Source: Herminiimonas arsenitoxidans (GTDB taxonomy: Bacteria; Pseudomonadota; Gammaproteobacteria; Burkholderiales; Burkholderiaceae_D). From it: a DNA stretch of 64,000 nt. This document shows positions 54,422 through 62,611 of the stretch, one piece after another. Below the pieces are notes generated by a model. The model saw nothing but the letters and a program-made list of their open reading frames with translations, was not told the DNA's origin and searched no databases. Each line of letters starts with the position of its first letter. Positions within the stretch are counted from its first letter, which is position 1. Location of the stretch: contig NZ_LT671418.1 of assembly GCF_900130075.1 (NCBI RefSeq), positions 558,001 through 622,000 on the forward strand, read 5' to 3'. Both the position numbers and the translations under genes were made by a program.

Positions 54422-54736
54422 CTAGCCACCGTATATTTGTTCGAATTTGCGCAGCTCTTCGCTAGTTCTAGCCTGTTTCAGCTCCGCCTTTACTTCGGAT
54501 CGTGTTTTTGGAGCTTCTGCTGACTCCAGAATCGGGTAAGCGCTGTCTGAGGTCGATAGCTCGCCTGACTCTTTCGCTTTGCGGAGCTCTTCTTTCACTT
54601 GGGCAGTGGTCTTTTCAGATATTGATTGAAGCACAGGATAGCCAGATTCACCGGCGGTTGCCGTTTGCGAAAAGAATGCTGCCGAAGCAAGTGAAGTAGC
54701 AATGACAAAAATGGAATTTTTGATTTTTGATTTCAT
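54422..54736 (-). CDS. DUF4148-containing small exported protein
   Basis: 104 residues from the ATG at 54736 (GGGAGA upstream; an earlier in-frame ATG is unlikely). A signal peptide ends TATAGES. Two repeats of the DUF4148 motif follow: SGYPVLQ...TTAQVKEELRKAKESGEL and SAYPILE...TRSEVKAELKQARTSEEL. DUF4148 proteins are numerous in Burkholderiales and often stress-induced; function unknown. It is convergent with flgB and divergent from the czcR-like gene. Confidence 0.86.
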   Translation of the reverse strand: MKSKIKNSIFVIATSLASAAFFSQTATAGESGYPVLQSISEKTTAQVKEELRKAKESGELSTSDSAYPILESAEAPKTRSEVKAELKQARTSEELRKFEQIYGG

Positions 54737-54937
54737 TTTTTTCTCCCAAAGTAAGTTAAGTAAATTCGTAAAACGTCTGCGATAAATTGTTTTTCCTAGG
54801 GAGTCATTCAACTTATCGATGTATAGATTTTAGAAAATGGTTGCGCACAGAAACATGACAGCGCCATTACAAATTTGTAATGACGTGCCAACAGTCAATC
54901 ACCAGACGATCGCTATTCACTCGTATGGAAAGGGCCT

Positions 54938-55609
54938 ATGAAAATTTTATTTGTAGAAGACGAAATAAAGCCAGGTGAAACCATGCACCATGGTTTGAAG
55001 GATGCAGGGTTTATTGTTGATTGCGTAAAAGCGGGAAGTAATGGTCTGACAAGAGCACTTCGTGGAGCATATGATCTGATCGTTTTAGACGTAAAGAAAC
55101 CTCATCTCAACGGTTGGAAATTACTGTTGGAGCTGAGAGCGGCTCATGATGCCCCCTTGCTTTTTCTCACTGCACGTGAGGCGATGGATAATCAAGTAAG
55201 TGACGCAAAGCTTGGTGTTGATGATTATATGATTAAGTCATTTTCGTTCATGGAACTCATGGAGCGTGTAAGAATTTTATTGCGAAGAGAATGTGAGCAG
55301 GAGCCAAAGATAATCGAGATTTCCGACATACTGATTGATGTTTCTAAACGTTGTGTGTTGCGAAATGGGCGGTATATAGATCTGACCAGAAAACAATTTT
55401 CATTGCTCCATCTTTTGGCGAAGCGCTCCGGAGAAGCTCTTTCTCGATCACTCATTGCCGCGCAAGTGTGGGGTGCTGATTTTGATGGTGATACAAACGT
55501 CGTTGATGTTGCAGTGTGTCGTCTAAGGGCGAAGTTGGATGACCATTATCCTCAGCAATTGATCCGAACAGTCCGAGGTATGGGATATGTACTAGAGGAC
55601 AAAAAATGA
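54938..55609 (+). CDS. czcR: CzcR-like OmpR-family response regulator
   Basis: 223 residues with a receiver (acidic pocket E7/D8, phospho-acceptor D51 in VLDVKKPHLNGW) and an OmpR winged helix (QLIRTVRGMGYVLEDKK at the end). It resembles CzcR of Cupriavidus. One change is odd: the K-P-F motif around residue 101 reads K-S-F, so the conserved proline after the switch lysine is lost. Its stop overlaps the start of the kinase gene, but that kinase is truncated, so signalling may be defective or cross-phosphorylated by another kinase. Confidence 0.88.
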   Translation: MKILFVEDEIKPGETMHHGLKDAGFIVDCVKAGSNGLTRALRGAYDLIVLDVKKPHLNGWKLLLELRAAHDAPLLFLTAREAMDNQVSDAKLGVDDYMIKSFSFMELMERVRILLRRECEQEPKIIEISDILIDVSKRCVLRNGRYIDLTRKQFSLLHLLAKRSGEALSRSLIAAQVWGADFDGDTNVVDVAVCRLRAKLDDHYPQQLIRTVRGMGYVLEDKK

Positions 55610-56220
55610 ATGTCCTGCGAAGAATGTCTTTAACTACACGGTTTGGATTTCTATTCTTTATGGTGTCGATTCTCATTTTCGCCGGTGTTGGGACTTATTT
55701 GTACCTCACACTATCAAGTGAACTTGAATCACGTGATGACCAAGAATTGGTTGGGAAGATTGGATTGATGCGACACATTGCGGAAGAGGCGGAGACAATT
55801 GATTCAATTCGGAAAGATCCACATTACTTTTTGGATGTATCCACCAGCCATGAAAAACTGATTGTCTTACTAAAGGATTCTCGCGGAGATATTGTCCTTC
55901 ATACAAATGCAGGACTCGGGAAATTCCCTCAGATTTATTCTCCTCCACTCAATGTGGATGCAGACCGAAGGTTCATCAAATCACTATTGACCTCAATCGG
56001 CTTAACTGCGCGCGCGATCGCCGTGAAAGCCAAACTGAAAAACGGTGAGCAACTCGACATTATCGTGGCGCGAACTATGTCCGATCGCATGGAGTTATTG
56101 AATTCGTATCGAGCAGACGTATGGAAGGCGGCCATTGCCGGAACGCTATTGGCAGCTTTGTTTGGATATCTGGTGGCATCGAGGATTGCCGCTTATACGT
56201 GCGATCGCAAGCTAGGCTAG
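55606..56220 (+). pseudogene. czcS: CzcS-like sensor kinase, truncated after the second membrane helix
   Basis: 204 residues. TM1 (about residues 15-35) and TM2 (about 178-198) flank a periplasmic sensor domain like that of CzcS. HAMP, HisKA and HATPase_c domains are absent: the frame ends at 56220 with unrelated residues (AYTCDRKLG) after the second helix. The neighbouring minus-strand kfrA/tnpT-like gene ends two bases later, so the deletion is probably linked to arrival of that module. The product could at most act as a non-catalytic sensor stub. Confidence 0.85.
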
Positions 56221-56222
56221 CT
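56210..56222. repeat. Palindrome at the junction of truncated kinase and recombinase module
   Basis: AGCTAG-G-CTAGCT covers both stop codons of the convergent genes; TGCGATCGCA lies just before it. It marks the break point and may be a remnant of the recombination site. Confidence 0.5.
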
Positions 56223-57235
56223 CAATCACGGTGCACCGATTGGGTCCAGTGCTTCCTGATCTGTTCATGCGCTTTTTCTTGAGCTACGAGCGCCGCGTTG
56301 GATGCGGCCAGGGCTAATTCTAAGCGGTGCGCCTCTTTGCCTACTTCATTTGTCTGCAACAATGTATCGGATACTTGCGTCACTAGTTCCTGTATGCGCA
56401 CGTCTTTTTCGCTAATTTGAAGTTCAAGCAACGCGTTTCGCTGCAGAGCCTCATGCAATTTTTCTACTTTTTGTTCGGTTTCTCTTTCGTGGTTTTTGAG
56501 CTCATAAATAGATTTTTGCGCGTGCGATAAGTCGGTTACTAGTCGCGCACCTTCTTGATTAAGCCGAGTGACCTCATCCTGTTTGACGATCAGACTTTGC
56601 TGCAACTGGCGCATTTCAGCCTGCAATTGTTGAACTTGGTGTTCATGACGGCGTTGATCCTGATCTCGCTGCTCCTTCATCGATTGGCGATAATGCTCCA
56701 ACGCCTCGCGCGAGTGACGATGCTTTTCTTCTAAGGAAGCGCGATATGACTCGTTTTCTAGTAAGCGTTCCTTAAGATTTATAACCTGTTGATCCCCTGC
56801 GTGCCGAACAAGCTTCTCTTCCTGGTAGAGCTCTAGCACCCCAGATTTTGATGTTTGTTCCTGAAACAGATCAGCCTCAAGTTGGCCAACTTGGTTGCGC
56901 AGGGCAGCAACCGTGTTTTGAAGCTCAGAAATCGCGGTGATGTGTTCGCGATTTTTCTCGTCACTCTGCGTAAGAATCTCTTCAATTTTGGAGTCGGCTT
57001 CGGTCTGCAATTGAGCCGCCAAACGATTCACGATATCCAATAAAGATTCACTTATCGACGGAGCAGGGCGGTCAGCTGCATCATCTAACTCTTTGAGATA
57101 TTTATGAATGGTTGTCTTAGATCCAGTATTGCCAAGAGCGACTCTTACCGCATCGACAGAGGGATTGATTTGCTGAGCCAATAATGAGTCTCGGGCTTTT
57201 TTTACATCCGATTTTAACAATCCTGAGCGCGCCAT
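56222..57235 (-). CDS. KfrA/TnpT-like coiled-coil DNA-binding protein
   Basis: 337 residues. The first ~55 residues match the KfrA N-terminal DNA-binding domain (MARSGLLKSDVKKARDSLLA, GNTGSKTTIHKYLKEL). The rest is a long coiled coil, rich in Glu/Gln/Lys heptads. Two families have this form: plasmid KfrA autorepressors and TnpT, the coiled-coil partner of the TnpS tyrosine recombinase in Tn4651-type Tn3 transposons. Divergence from a TnpS-like gene favours TnpT. A perfect palindrome lies just upstream of its start. Confidence 0.85.
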   Translation of the reverse strand: MARSGLLKSDVKKARDSLLAQQINPSVDAVRVALGNTGSKTTIHKYLKELDDAADRPAPSISESLLDIVNRLAAQLQTEADSKIEEILTQSDEKNREHITAISELQNTVAALRNQVGQLEADLFQEQTSKSGVLELYQEEKLVRHAGDQQVINLKERLLENESYRASLEEKHRHSREALEHYRQSMKEQRDQDQRRHEHQVQQLQAEMRQLQQSLIVKQDEVTRLNQEGARLVTDLSHAQKSIYELKNHERETEQKVEKLHEALQRNALLELQISEKDVRIQELVTQVSDTLLQTNEVGKEAHRLELALAASNAALVAQEKAHEQIRKHWTQSVHRD

Positions 57236-57262
57236 AATTTCCCCATTTGAAAATAAGATGAT

Positions 57263-57276
57263 GTATTACGTAATAC
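57263..57276. promoter_or_regulatory. Operator-like palindrome upstream of the KfrA/TnpT gene
   Basis: GTATTACGTAATAC is a perfect 14-base palindrome, 28 bases before the start, embedded in a wider ATGTA...TACAT symmetry. TAATAC recurs at about 57337. KfrA-type proteins repress their own promoters through such repeats; it could also be part of a resolution site. Confidence 0.65.
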
Positions 57277-57410
57277 GTAATTACATACTAATTTAACCTC
57301 TATATTTCATCCATTCAAAATTAAATTAAGATTGGGTAATACTAGGTTATCCGATGTGATATTGATTTAAGTTGCTGCGTGGCAATAAAAGAAGTGTAAT
57401 GGACCAGTTA

Positions 57411-57419
57411 CCCCCCCCC
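57411..57419. repeat. Nine-base poly-C tract upstream of the 381-codon ORF
   Basis: Nine consecutive C residues about 60 bases before the likely start of the next gene. Tracts of this kind can slip and vary expression; in a non-pathogen this may be chance. Confidence 0.5.
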
Positions 57420-57481
57420 GATTAACTAGTACCGGGATCTCATGTGAATTGGCGACCACCCGGCTTCCTTTAAGGCTGACA

Positions 57482-58594
57482 ATGCAAGCTCCAAACTCGT
57501 TTTCTTTGCCTCAAGACCTGCCTCCAGAATTTGGCGCCATTGCGGATGGGCTCAATCAACTAACACCTTCCGAAACTGCACTAGGAGAGGGTGTGAAGCA
57601 ACTGGTTAAAACTAAATCCCTACTGGATCTCCTTACCAAAGAGAGAGGAGGCTCCGCTGTAGTTAGTCAAGTCCTAGGGGCCCATTATTCTTATGGAACG
57701 ATAGATGCATACTCTTATGCGCATGGCTTGCTGCCATTCTTTCGCTCACAACGGGAGCGCAGCAAAGAATCTACGGATTACAAGGCGTTGGTTTCTCCCG
57801 AAATAACAATTGGGGAAAGCTGGAAATGGACGCCAGAGAGCGAAACAAAAGAACACAACGATGCGGTGGTGAGGGCATCATTCAACGCACTCGTGGAAGA
57901 GAGAAGTTCGCACGCTGCCAGTTATACCTATATCCCGAAGCTGGGTCTGGTCTTGGCTGCAGAGGGCAAAAATCGGGTTGCATTATTTCGGAAACTCGAC
58001 TTACCAATCCCTGCATTGGTGAGCGATCAAGACTACCCGGATGCAAAAAGAATTCGCCTTATTTATCTTGATCAAGTAGCTTTTGCCATTCTTGATGATC
58101 GTTACGCACAACGCCTGGTGAGTTCTGAGTTAACTCGAATAATTCTCGAGCCATATGGAGTCAAAGTAGAAAAAAATTGGCCAGAATCTTACCCATCTTT
58201 GGAGCGGGTATTGGACGCATTCGACCGTAAAGCGTACTCGGCCGACAGCAGATTTAACGACATTGATATGCAGCCAGTTCAGTATAGGCAGCTGGCCGAA
58301 GAGACGATCGTTCCTGCATCGATAATGGAGTTTGAAAAAGGTCTCAGGCCGTCGATGCTCACGATTGGCTATGGATTTACTATCGCTCTAATGTTGTCGG
58401 TGGTTACAGCCATGTTTTGGGAAGTACGATTGATATCGACAATAAGTCTTTCATTGGCCGTGACCTTTTATGCCGCACTAATGCTTGCATCCGCGCCACT
58501 ATTTCGCTGCCAAGTCCAACAACTCGGAGAAGATGCGGCCCAGAGGCATCGGCTGGATTTAATTGAGAAATTTAGTCGAAACAATCCAAATTAA
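57482..58594 (+). CDS. Hypothetical membrane-anchored protein between the resolvase-type genes
   Basis: About 370 residues from the ATG at 57482; a TTG at 57449 would add eleven. No family recognised with confidence. The block AAEGKNRVALFRKLDLPIPA recalls the GxxR box of ParB-like nuclease folds, but only in outline. Two hydrophobic segments near the C-terminus (about residues 308-345) suggest anchoring by the C-terminal end. It lies between the divergent TnpT-like and TnpS-like genes, on the recombinase strand, and is probably an insertion into what is normally a short regulatory gap. Confidence 0.7.
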   Translation: MQAPNSFSLPQDLPPEFGAIADGLNQLTPSETALGEGVKQLVKTKSLLDLLTKERGGSAVVSQVLGAHYSYGTIDAYSYAHGLLPFFRSQRERSKESTDYKALVSPEITIGESWKWTPESETKEHNDAVVRASFNALVEERSSHAASYTYIPKLGLVLAAEGKNRVALFRKLDLPIPALVSDQDYPDAKRIRLIYLDQVAFAILDDRYAQRLVSSELTRIILEPYGVKVEKNWPESYPSLERVLDAFDRKAYSADSRFNDIDMQPVQYRQLAEETIVPASIMEFEKGLRPSMLTIGYGFTIALMLSVVTAMFWEVRLISTISLSLAVTFYAALMLASAPLFRCQVQQLGEDAAQRHRLDLIEKFSRNNPN

Positions 58595-58640
58595 TAACAT
58601 TGCACTGACGACCACGCGATAGCCTATTCCGTGAGTATTG

Positions 58641-58660
58641 GCTTAGGTTTTCGGCTAAGC
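58641..58660. repeat. Inverted repeat just upstream of the tyrosine recombinase gene
   Basis: GCTTAG and CTAAGC flank GTTTTCGG, ending seven bases before the start codon. Position suits a recombination core site or an operator; not proven. Confidence 0.5.
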
Positions 58661-58667
58661 TATCGTG

Positions 58668-59600
58668 ATGAACAACGTTGATCACTATCTCCATGCTGCC
58701 ACCCGCGAGAACACGCGTAAAAGCTACCAGGCGGCCGTTCGGCACTTCGAAGTGGAGTGGGGCGGTTTTTTACCTGCAACTGCGAACAGTGTGGCGCGTT
58801 ATCTTGCGGACCATGCCGAATTGCTATCGGCAAATACGCTGCGCCAGCGTTTGGCGGCACTAGGCCAGTGGCACATCGACCAGGGCTTCCCAGATCCAAC
58901 GAAAGCGCCGATCGTGCGGAATGTGTTTCGCGGTATCCGTGCGTCGCATCCATCGCAGGAAAAACAAGCAAAGCCTCTTTTGCTGGCAGAGGTAGAGCAA
59001 GTGGCAACATCCCTGAGTGCTTTCGCCGCGCAGGCTCAAGAAAAGGGTGACCGATCATTATCTCTCCGCCTTAAGCGAAATAACGCGCTTTTACTCATCG
59101 GATTTTGGCGCGGATTTCGTGCTGATGAGCTGACCAGGCTCGCAGTTGAGAGCATTAGCGTGGTACCGGGAGAGGGCATGATTTGCTATCTTCCGCACAC
59201 GAAAGGAGACCGACAATATCGAGGAACGCCATTTAAGGTGCCTGCGTTGGCTAAGTTATGCCCTGTGAGCGCCTACCAAGATTGGCAAAATTCGGCGCAA
59301 CTGACAGACGGACCTGTTTTTCGGGCCATTGATCGGTGGGGGCATGTAGGTGAGCGGGGCATGCATGTCGATAGCATAGGACCGCTTCTGCGTTCAATCT
59401 TGTCTGAGAACGGCGTTGTATCAAGTGAGCTCTACAGCAGCCACTCTTTGCGTAGAGGATTTGCAAATTGGGCCATTTCCAGCGGATGGGATATCAAAAC
59501 ACTAATGTCGTACGTGGGATGGAAAGATGTGCAGTCTGCGGCTAGATACGTAGATGCAGCAGATCCCTTTGGAAATCATCTGCTTTCGAGTGCTTCGTAA
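58668..59600 (+). CDS. TnpS-like tyrosine recombinase
   Basis: About 310 residues. N-terminal SAM-like core-binding domain (YLHAATRENTRKSYQAAVRHF) and C-terminal catalytic domain with R151 (RGFRADEL), a lysine near 179 (HTKG), H259-S-L-R262 (SHSLRRG), W285 and the nucleophile Y294 (AARYVDA). This fits the TnpS recombinases that resolve Tn4651-type cointegrates; a plain island integrase is the alternative. The ATG at 58668 is preferred to the GTG one codon earlier. It diverges from the TnpT-like gene. Confidence 0.88.
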   Translation: MNNVDHYLHAATRENTRKSYQAAVRHFEVEWGGFLPATANSVARYLADHAELLSANTLRQRLAALGQWHIDQGFPDPTKAPIVRNVFRGIRASHPSQEKQAKPLLLAEVEQVATSLSAFAAQAQEKGDRSLSLRLKRNNALLLIGFWRGFRADELTRLAVESISVVPGEGMICYLPHTKGDRQYRGTPFKVPALAKLCPVSAYQDWQNSAQLTDGPVFRAIDRWGHVGERGMHVDSIGPLLRSILSENGVVSSELYSSHSLRRGFANWAISSGWDIKTLMSYVGWKDVQSAARYVDAADPFGNHLLSSAS

Positions 59601-59808
59601 CGCTGTATCAGGGCACTATAGCGGGTAGCGACGCTCTTTCCGAATGCGAAAAACGCGACTCTCAGCTGGAGCAGAAATGCACACACCCTCAAAAAATCGA
59701 CTATAACCACTCAAGGGGCGCATTTGCCAAAAAATAGCCACCACCCCCTCACTTACCCAAAAAACAGCTAAATTGTGTCTTTTATGGCGTTAGGAAGCGC
59801 ATTTAATT

Positions 59809-59834
59809 TTTCACTGTAAAAAAAAACAGTGAAA
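59809..59834. repeat. Inverted repeat TTTCACTGT/ACAGTGAAA
   Basis: Perfect nine-base arms around an eight-base A-run. Hairpin or operator; no T-tail of terminator kind. Confidence 0.6.
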
Positions 59835-59883
59835 CCATTAGCAATCACATAAAGAGAGTGCTAATATTGCCGAGCTGAAAACA

Positions 59884-59919
59884 AAAAGTCGAAGACGCCT
59901 CTCGACGTCCTCGACTTTT
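59884..59919. terminator. Bidirectional terminator-like hairpin
   Basis: AAAAGTCGA and TCGACTTTT arms with an inner GACG/CGTC stem. A's before and T's after make it usable on both strands. It would insulate the recombinase module from the CBASS operon. Confidence 0.7.
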
Positions 59920-60357
59920 GACTCAAAGCACCATGGCTCCCAAACAATGCTCCTGGAAAGAAATTTGTTTGGCAATTTAGTACTGAAAGCGGTCTGCATT
60001 ATATGAGCGAGAAATCTGTGACGTAAAGCTTTTAAATGTAAATGTTTTTATCTTGCAACATTTACTGATCAAGATCAGCCAGCTCATTTTTGTAGTCGCT
60101 TTCGCACAGCGGAAGGGCTTCTATGCCTCAGCATTTGGCCGATTGCCGCCAAGACAATTTATTGTTTCATTCGCGTCACTTCTTCAGAGGTGACAAATGA
60201 CACGAGATATTTCCCCGCCTTCAAAACACGGCTACTCTGGCCGTTCAAGTTCAGTTTTTTCTTCTGCTTCCGACGATTGCACCTTCAATTGTTGCTCTGC
60301 TCGTATTTTCAAAAAACAATGTAATACAAAATGGCCTGTCTTATTTGAGGTGCAAAC

Positions 60358-61968
60358 GTGAGCGCATCTAATCCATTGCTTGGGGAGAGCAGTAACATTC
60401 TCGCAGATCCTGCGCTCTCTGATCACAAATTGGCGGCTTGGCTAACTCAACAAAGCCTTGCAGGTTGGTGCATCACACTTATCTATGCGAAGCATTTGTG
60501 TGCCTTTGCTACTAATAACCCCGCAGATTCAAAACTTGTTTTTGGCGACGTCGGTGATGAGTCGCTGCCTGTAATCAAGCAATGTGCCAAAAATAGGCTG
60601 TTGTTTGGTAGCGGTGTCGATTACGACACATTACTGACCGCGGCATTTGCGACCTCTGATTGGCTTACTCAGGGTGTCCGTATGACGGCTACAAGTGTTC
60701 AAAACTGGCACAAGGTTCGACAAGCGCTGTTTACTCAGGGCAGGGGAAAGTCGTTATCGTCGCGAGATGAAAGTAGGGTCTGGCATGAGGCAGCGGGGCG
60801 CTGTATGTACAGGGGTTGCGGAGAGGACTTAACCAATACTTCCTTGACGACTAAGTCCGCAGCAGCTGCTTACTTGGCTCATATTGTCGCTTCAGATGAA
60901 GATGGGCCACGTGGTGACCCTTATTGGTCTCACACGCTATCAGATGATCCGAACAATGTAATGTTGATGTGTGATGCCCATCATCGATTGGTCGATAGAA
61001 TCGATGTAGTGGCGCATCCCAGTGAACACCTCAATGCTATGCGTGCTGAGCATGTGGCCAAAGTTCGTGCAGTCTTGGATTCATTACGTTTTCCGAATGC
61101 GCGTGGTATCGCCTTATTGGGCGACATTGGCAATATAAAAACGCCATTTCACCTGCGTGATATGCGTGATGCCATGCTAGCTCAGCGTTTGTCGCCCAAT
61201 CCAGAAATTGATCAGTTAGTCCGCAATTTCAGTCGCGATGATCGTCTATCGTCTGACTACTGGCGTTGGGTATTAAAAGAGTATGAAGATGATTTTCGGA
61301 GCCTCATGCGCCGATTAGGTGCAACCCATCCATTAGGGGATCAAGTTGAAACGTTGTGCGTTTTTCCTTTGCACTACGTACCGATACTAATTCTATGCGG
61401 CAGGCTCATTGGTGAGGCGCGGCGGATCGAAGTATTTCAATACAGTCGTGGAAAATCGTGGCAATGGCCTACTGACACTGCGCCACAGAAAGAACAATTT
61501 TTCTATATCGACGATACAAAAGGCTCATCAACGACACGATCGACTGACGCCGTTGTTTCATTGGAACTGACTGCAGACATTGATTTCAACGCTTTTCCAG
61601 AGCCAATAAAGCGCAATATCGAGGCGGGTACTTTGCCTTGGCTAAGGATACGTGCAGAAAGCCCTAATCCAGCATGCATTACACACCCAGAGGATCTAGC
61701 TCAATTTACTAAGCTAGCCCGCCGGGTTGTCACGCAAGTACAAGACGTGCTGAGAGCTGAAAGAGTGCATCTTTTCGGCGTTTCACCGGCAAGCACATTA
61801 TTCCGGTTCGGACAAATTCTGCAACCAGGCAACCACGCAGACTACATCATTTATGACAGGCCTGATCGTGCTCAGCCTTTTAATCCGGCAATTTCTATCT
61901 CAGGGAGGGCTGTGCAGGACGGAATTCCCGCCGCGTCAGCAACTGGGTTCTCGATCAATCTTCGCTGA
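60358..61968 (+). CDS. cap5: CBASS effector Cap5: HNH endonuclease with SAVED domain and N-terminal extension
   Basis: 536 residues from a GTG with GAGGTG six bases upstream. The HNH domain is in the middle third: C149 and C154 (CMYRGCGED), H175 (YLAHIVASDEDGPRGD), N200 and H208/H209 (DDPNNVMLMCDAHH). The C-terminal half fits SAVED, the cyclic-oligonucleotide sensor (RAERVHLFGVSPASTLFRFG, ADYIIYDRPD). When SAVED binds the messenger from the CD-NTase, HNH dimers degrade DNA and abort infection. About 130 residues precede the HNH domain, whereas studied Cap5 proteins are near 400 residues with HNH first. What this extension does is unknown. Confidence 0.88.
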   Translation: MSASNPLLGESSNILADPALSDHKLAAWLTQQSLAGWCITLIYAKHLCAFATNNPADSKLVFGDVGDESLPVIKQCAKNRLLFGSGVDYDTLLTAAFATSDWLTQGVRMTATSVQNWHKVRQALFTQGRGKSLSSRDESRVWHEAAGRCMYRGCGEDLTNTSLTTKSAAAAYLAHIVASDEDGPRGDPYWSHTLSDDPNNVMLMCDAHHRLVDRIDVVAHPSEHLNAMRAEHVAKVRAVLDSLRFPNARGIALLGDIGNIKTPFHLRDMRDAMLAQRLSPNPEIDQLVRNFSRDDRLSSDYWRWVLKEYEDDFRSLMRRLGATHPLGDQVETLCVFPLHYVPILILCGRLIGEARRIEVFQYSRGKSWQWPTDTAPQKEQFFYIDDTKGSSTTRSTDAVVSLELTADIDFNAFPEPIKRNIEAGTLPWLRIRAESPNPACITHPEDLAQFTKLARRVVTQVQDVLRAERVHLFGVSPASTLFRFGQILQPGNHADYIIYDRPDRAQPFNPAISISGRAVQDGIPAASATGFSINLR

Positions 61969-61983
61969 GGATAAAGGAGTGAT

Positions 61984-62538
61984 ATGCCAGCTCAGGAAAT
62001 TTTTATATCCGTTGACGTTGAAGCGTCCGGCCCTATACCTGGTGAGTACAGCCTTTTAAGCATAGGGGCCTGCAGTATTTTCGAAACGGAAAAAACATTC
62101 AGATGTGAACTTCAACCAAGTTCGCCGAAGCATGACCCAGAAGCATTAGCGGTCACTGGATTGTCGCTCGCGCATTTAGAGAAAAATGGCCTGCCTGTGA
62201 CCAAAGCTATGCAGCAGTTTGAACACTGGCTCGAAAGCTGTCGAAGTAAGCAAGACGAGAAACTGATTTTTGTTGGCTTCAATGCGGCTTTTGATTGGTC
62301 GTTTATTAATTACTATTTTCACAAATATTTGGGTAGAAATCCTTTTGGATTTTCCGCCCTGGATATAAAAGCCTTATACATGGGAAGTACGCATGGCACC
62401 TGGGCCGACACCAAATCCAGCAATATGGACGTAGCTTTGAAACCGAAGCTCAAAGGAACTCATGATCCGCTAGAAGACGCGTTGTACCAAGCTGAGTTGT
62501 TTCGATTAATTCGCAAGAAAGAGGGAGAATCAAATTAG
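61984..62538 (+). CDS. DEDDh 3'-5' exonuclease in the CBASS locus
   Basis: 184 residues. The DnaQ/RNase T-type active site is complete: D11 and E13 (ISVDVEAS), D104 (GFNAAFDWSF), H160 and D165 (GTHDPLEDALYQAELF). It acts on 3' ends of DNA or RNA, or on nucleotide second messengers. AAAGGAG lies five bases before the ATG, and the gene follows cap5 by 15 bases. Exonuclease genes occur as accessories in some CBASS loci (reported as Cap18). Its role in this system is inferred only from the operon. Confidence 0.88.
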   Translation: MPAQEIFISVDVEASGPIPGEYSLLSIGACSIFETEKTFRCELQPSSPKHDPEALAVTGLSLAHLEKNGLPVTKAMQQFEHWLESCRSKQDEKLIFVGFNAAFDWSFINYYFHKYLGRNPFGFSALDIKALYMGSTHGTWADTKSSNMDVALKPKLKGTHDPLEDALYQAELFRLIRKKEGESN

Positions 62539-62611
62539 AGCAGATACGGATTCTCACTTAACCGGCATGACCGAATTTTTAATCAAACAACCTTGAATTA
62601 GAAAGAAAAAA

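Larger units (their letters stand above)
59601..60357. other. Long intergenic region between recombinase and CBASS
   Basis: About 760 bases with no gene I can support. It holds two hairpins, listed separately, and AT-rich stretches around 60000-60060. It may contain the far end of the recombinase module, but no terminal inverted repeat is recognised. The CBASS promoter should lie in its right part; no clear boxes were identified. Confidence 0.55.
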
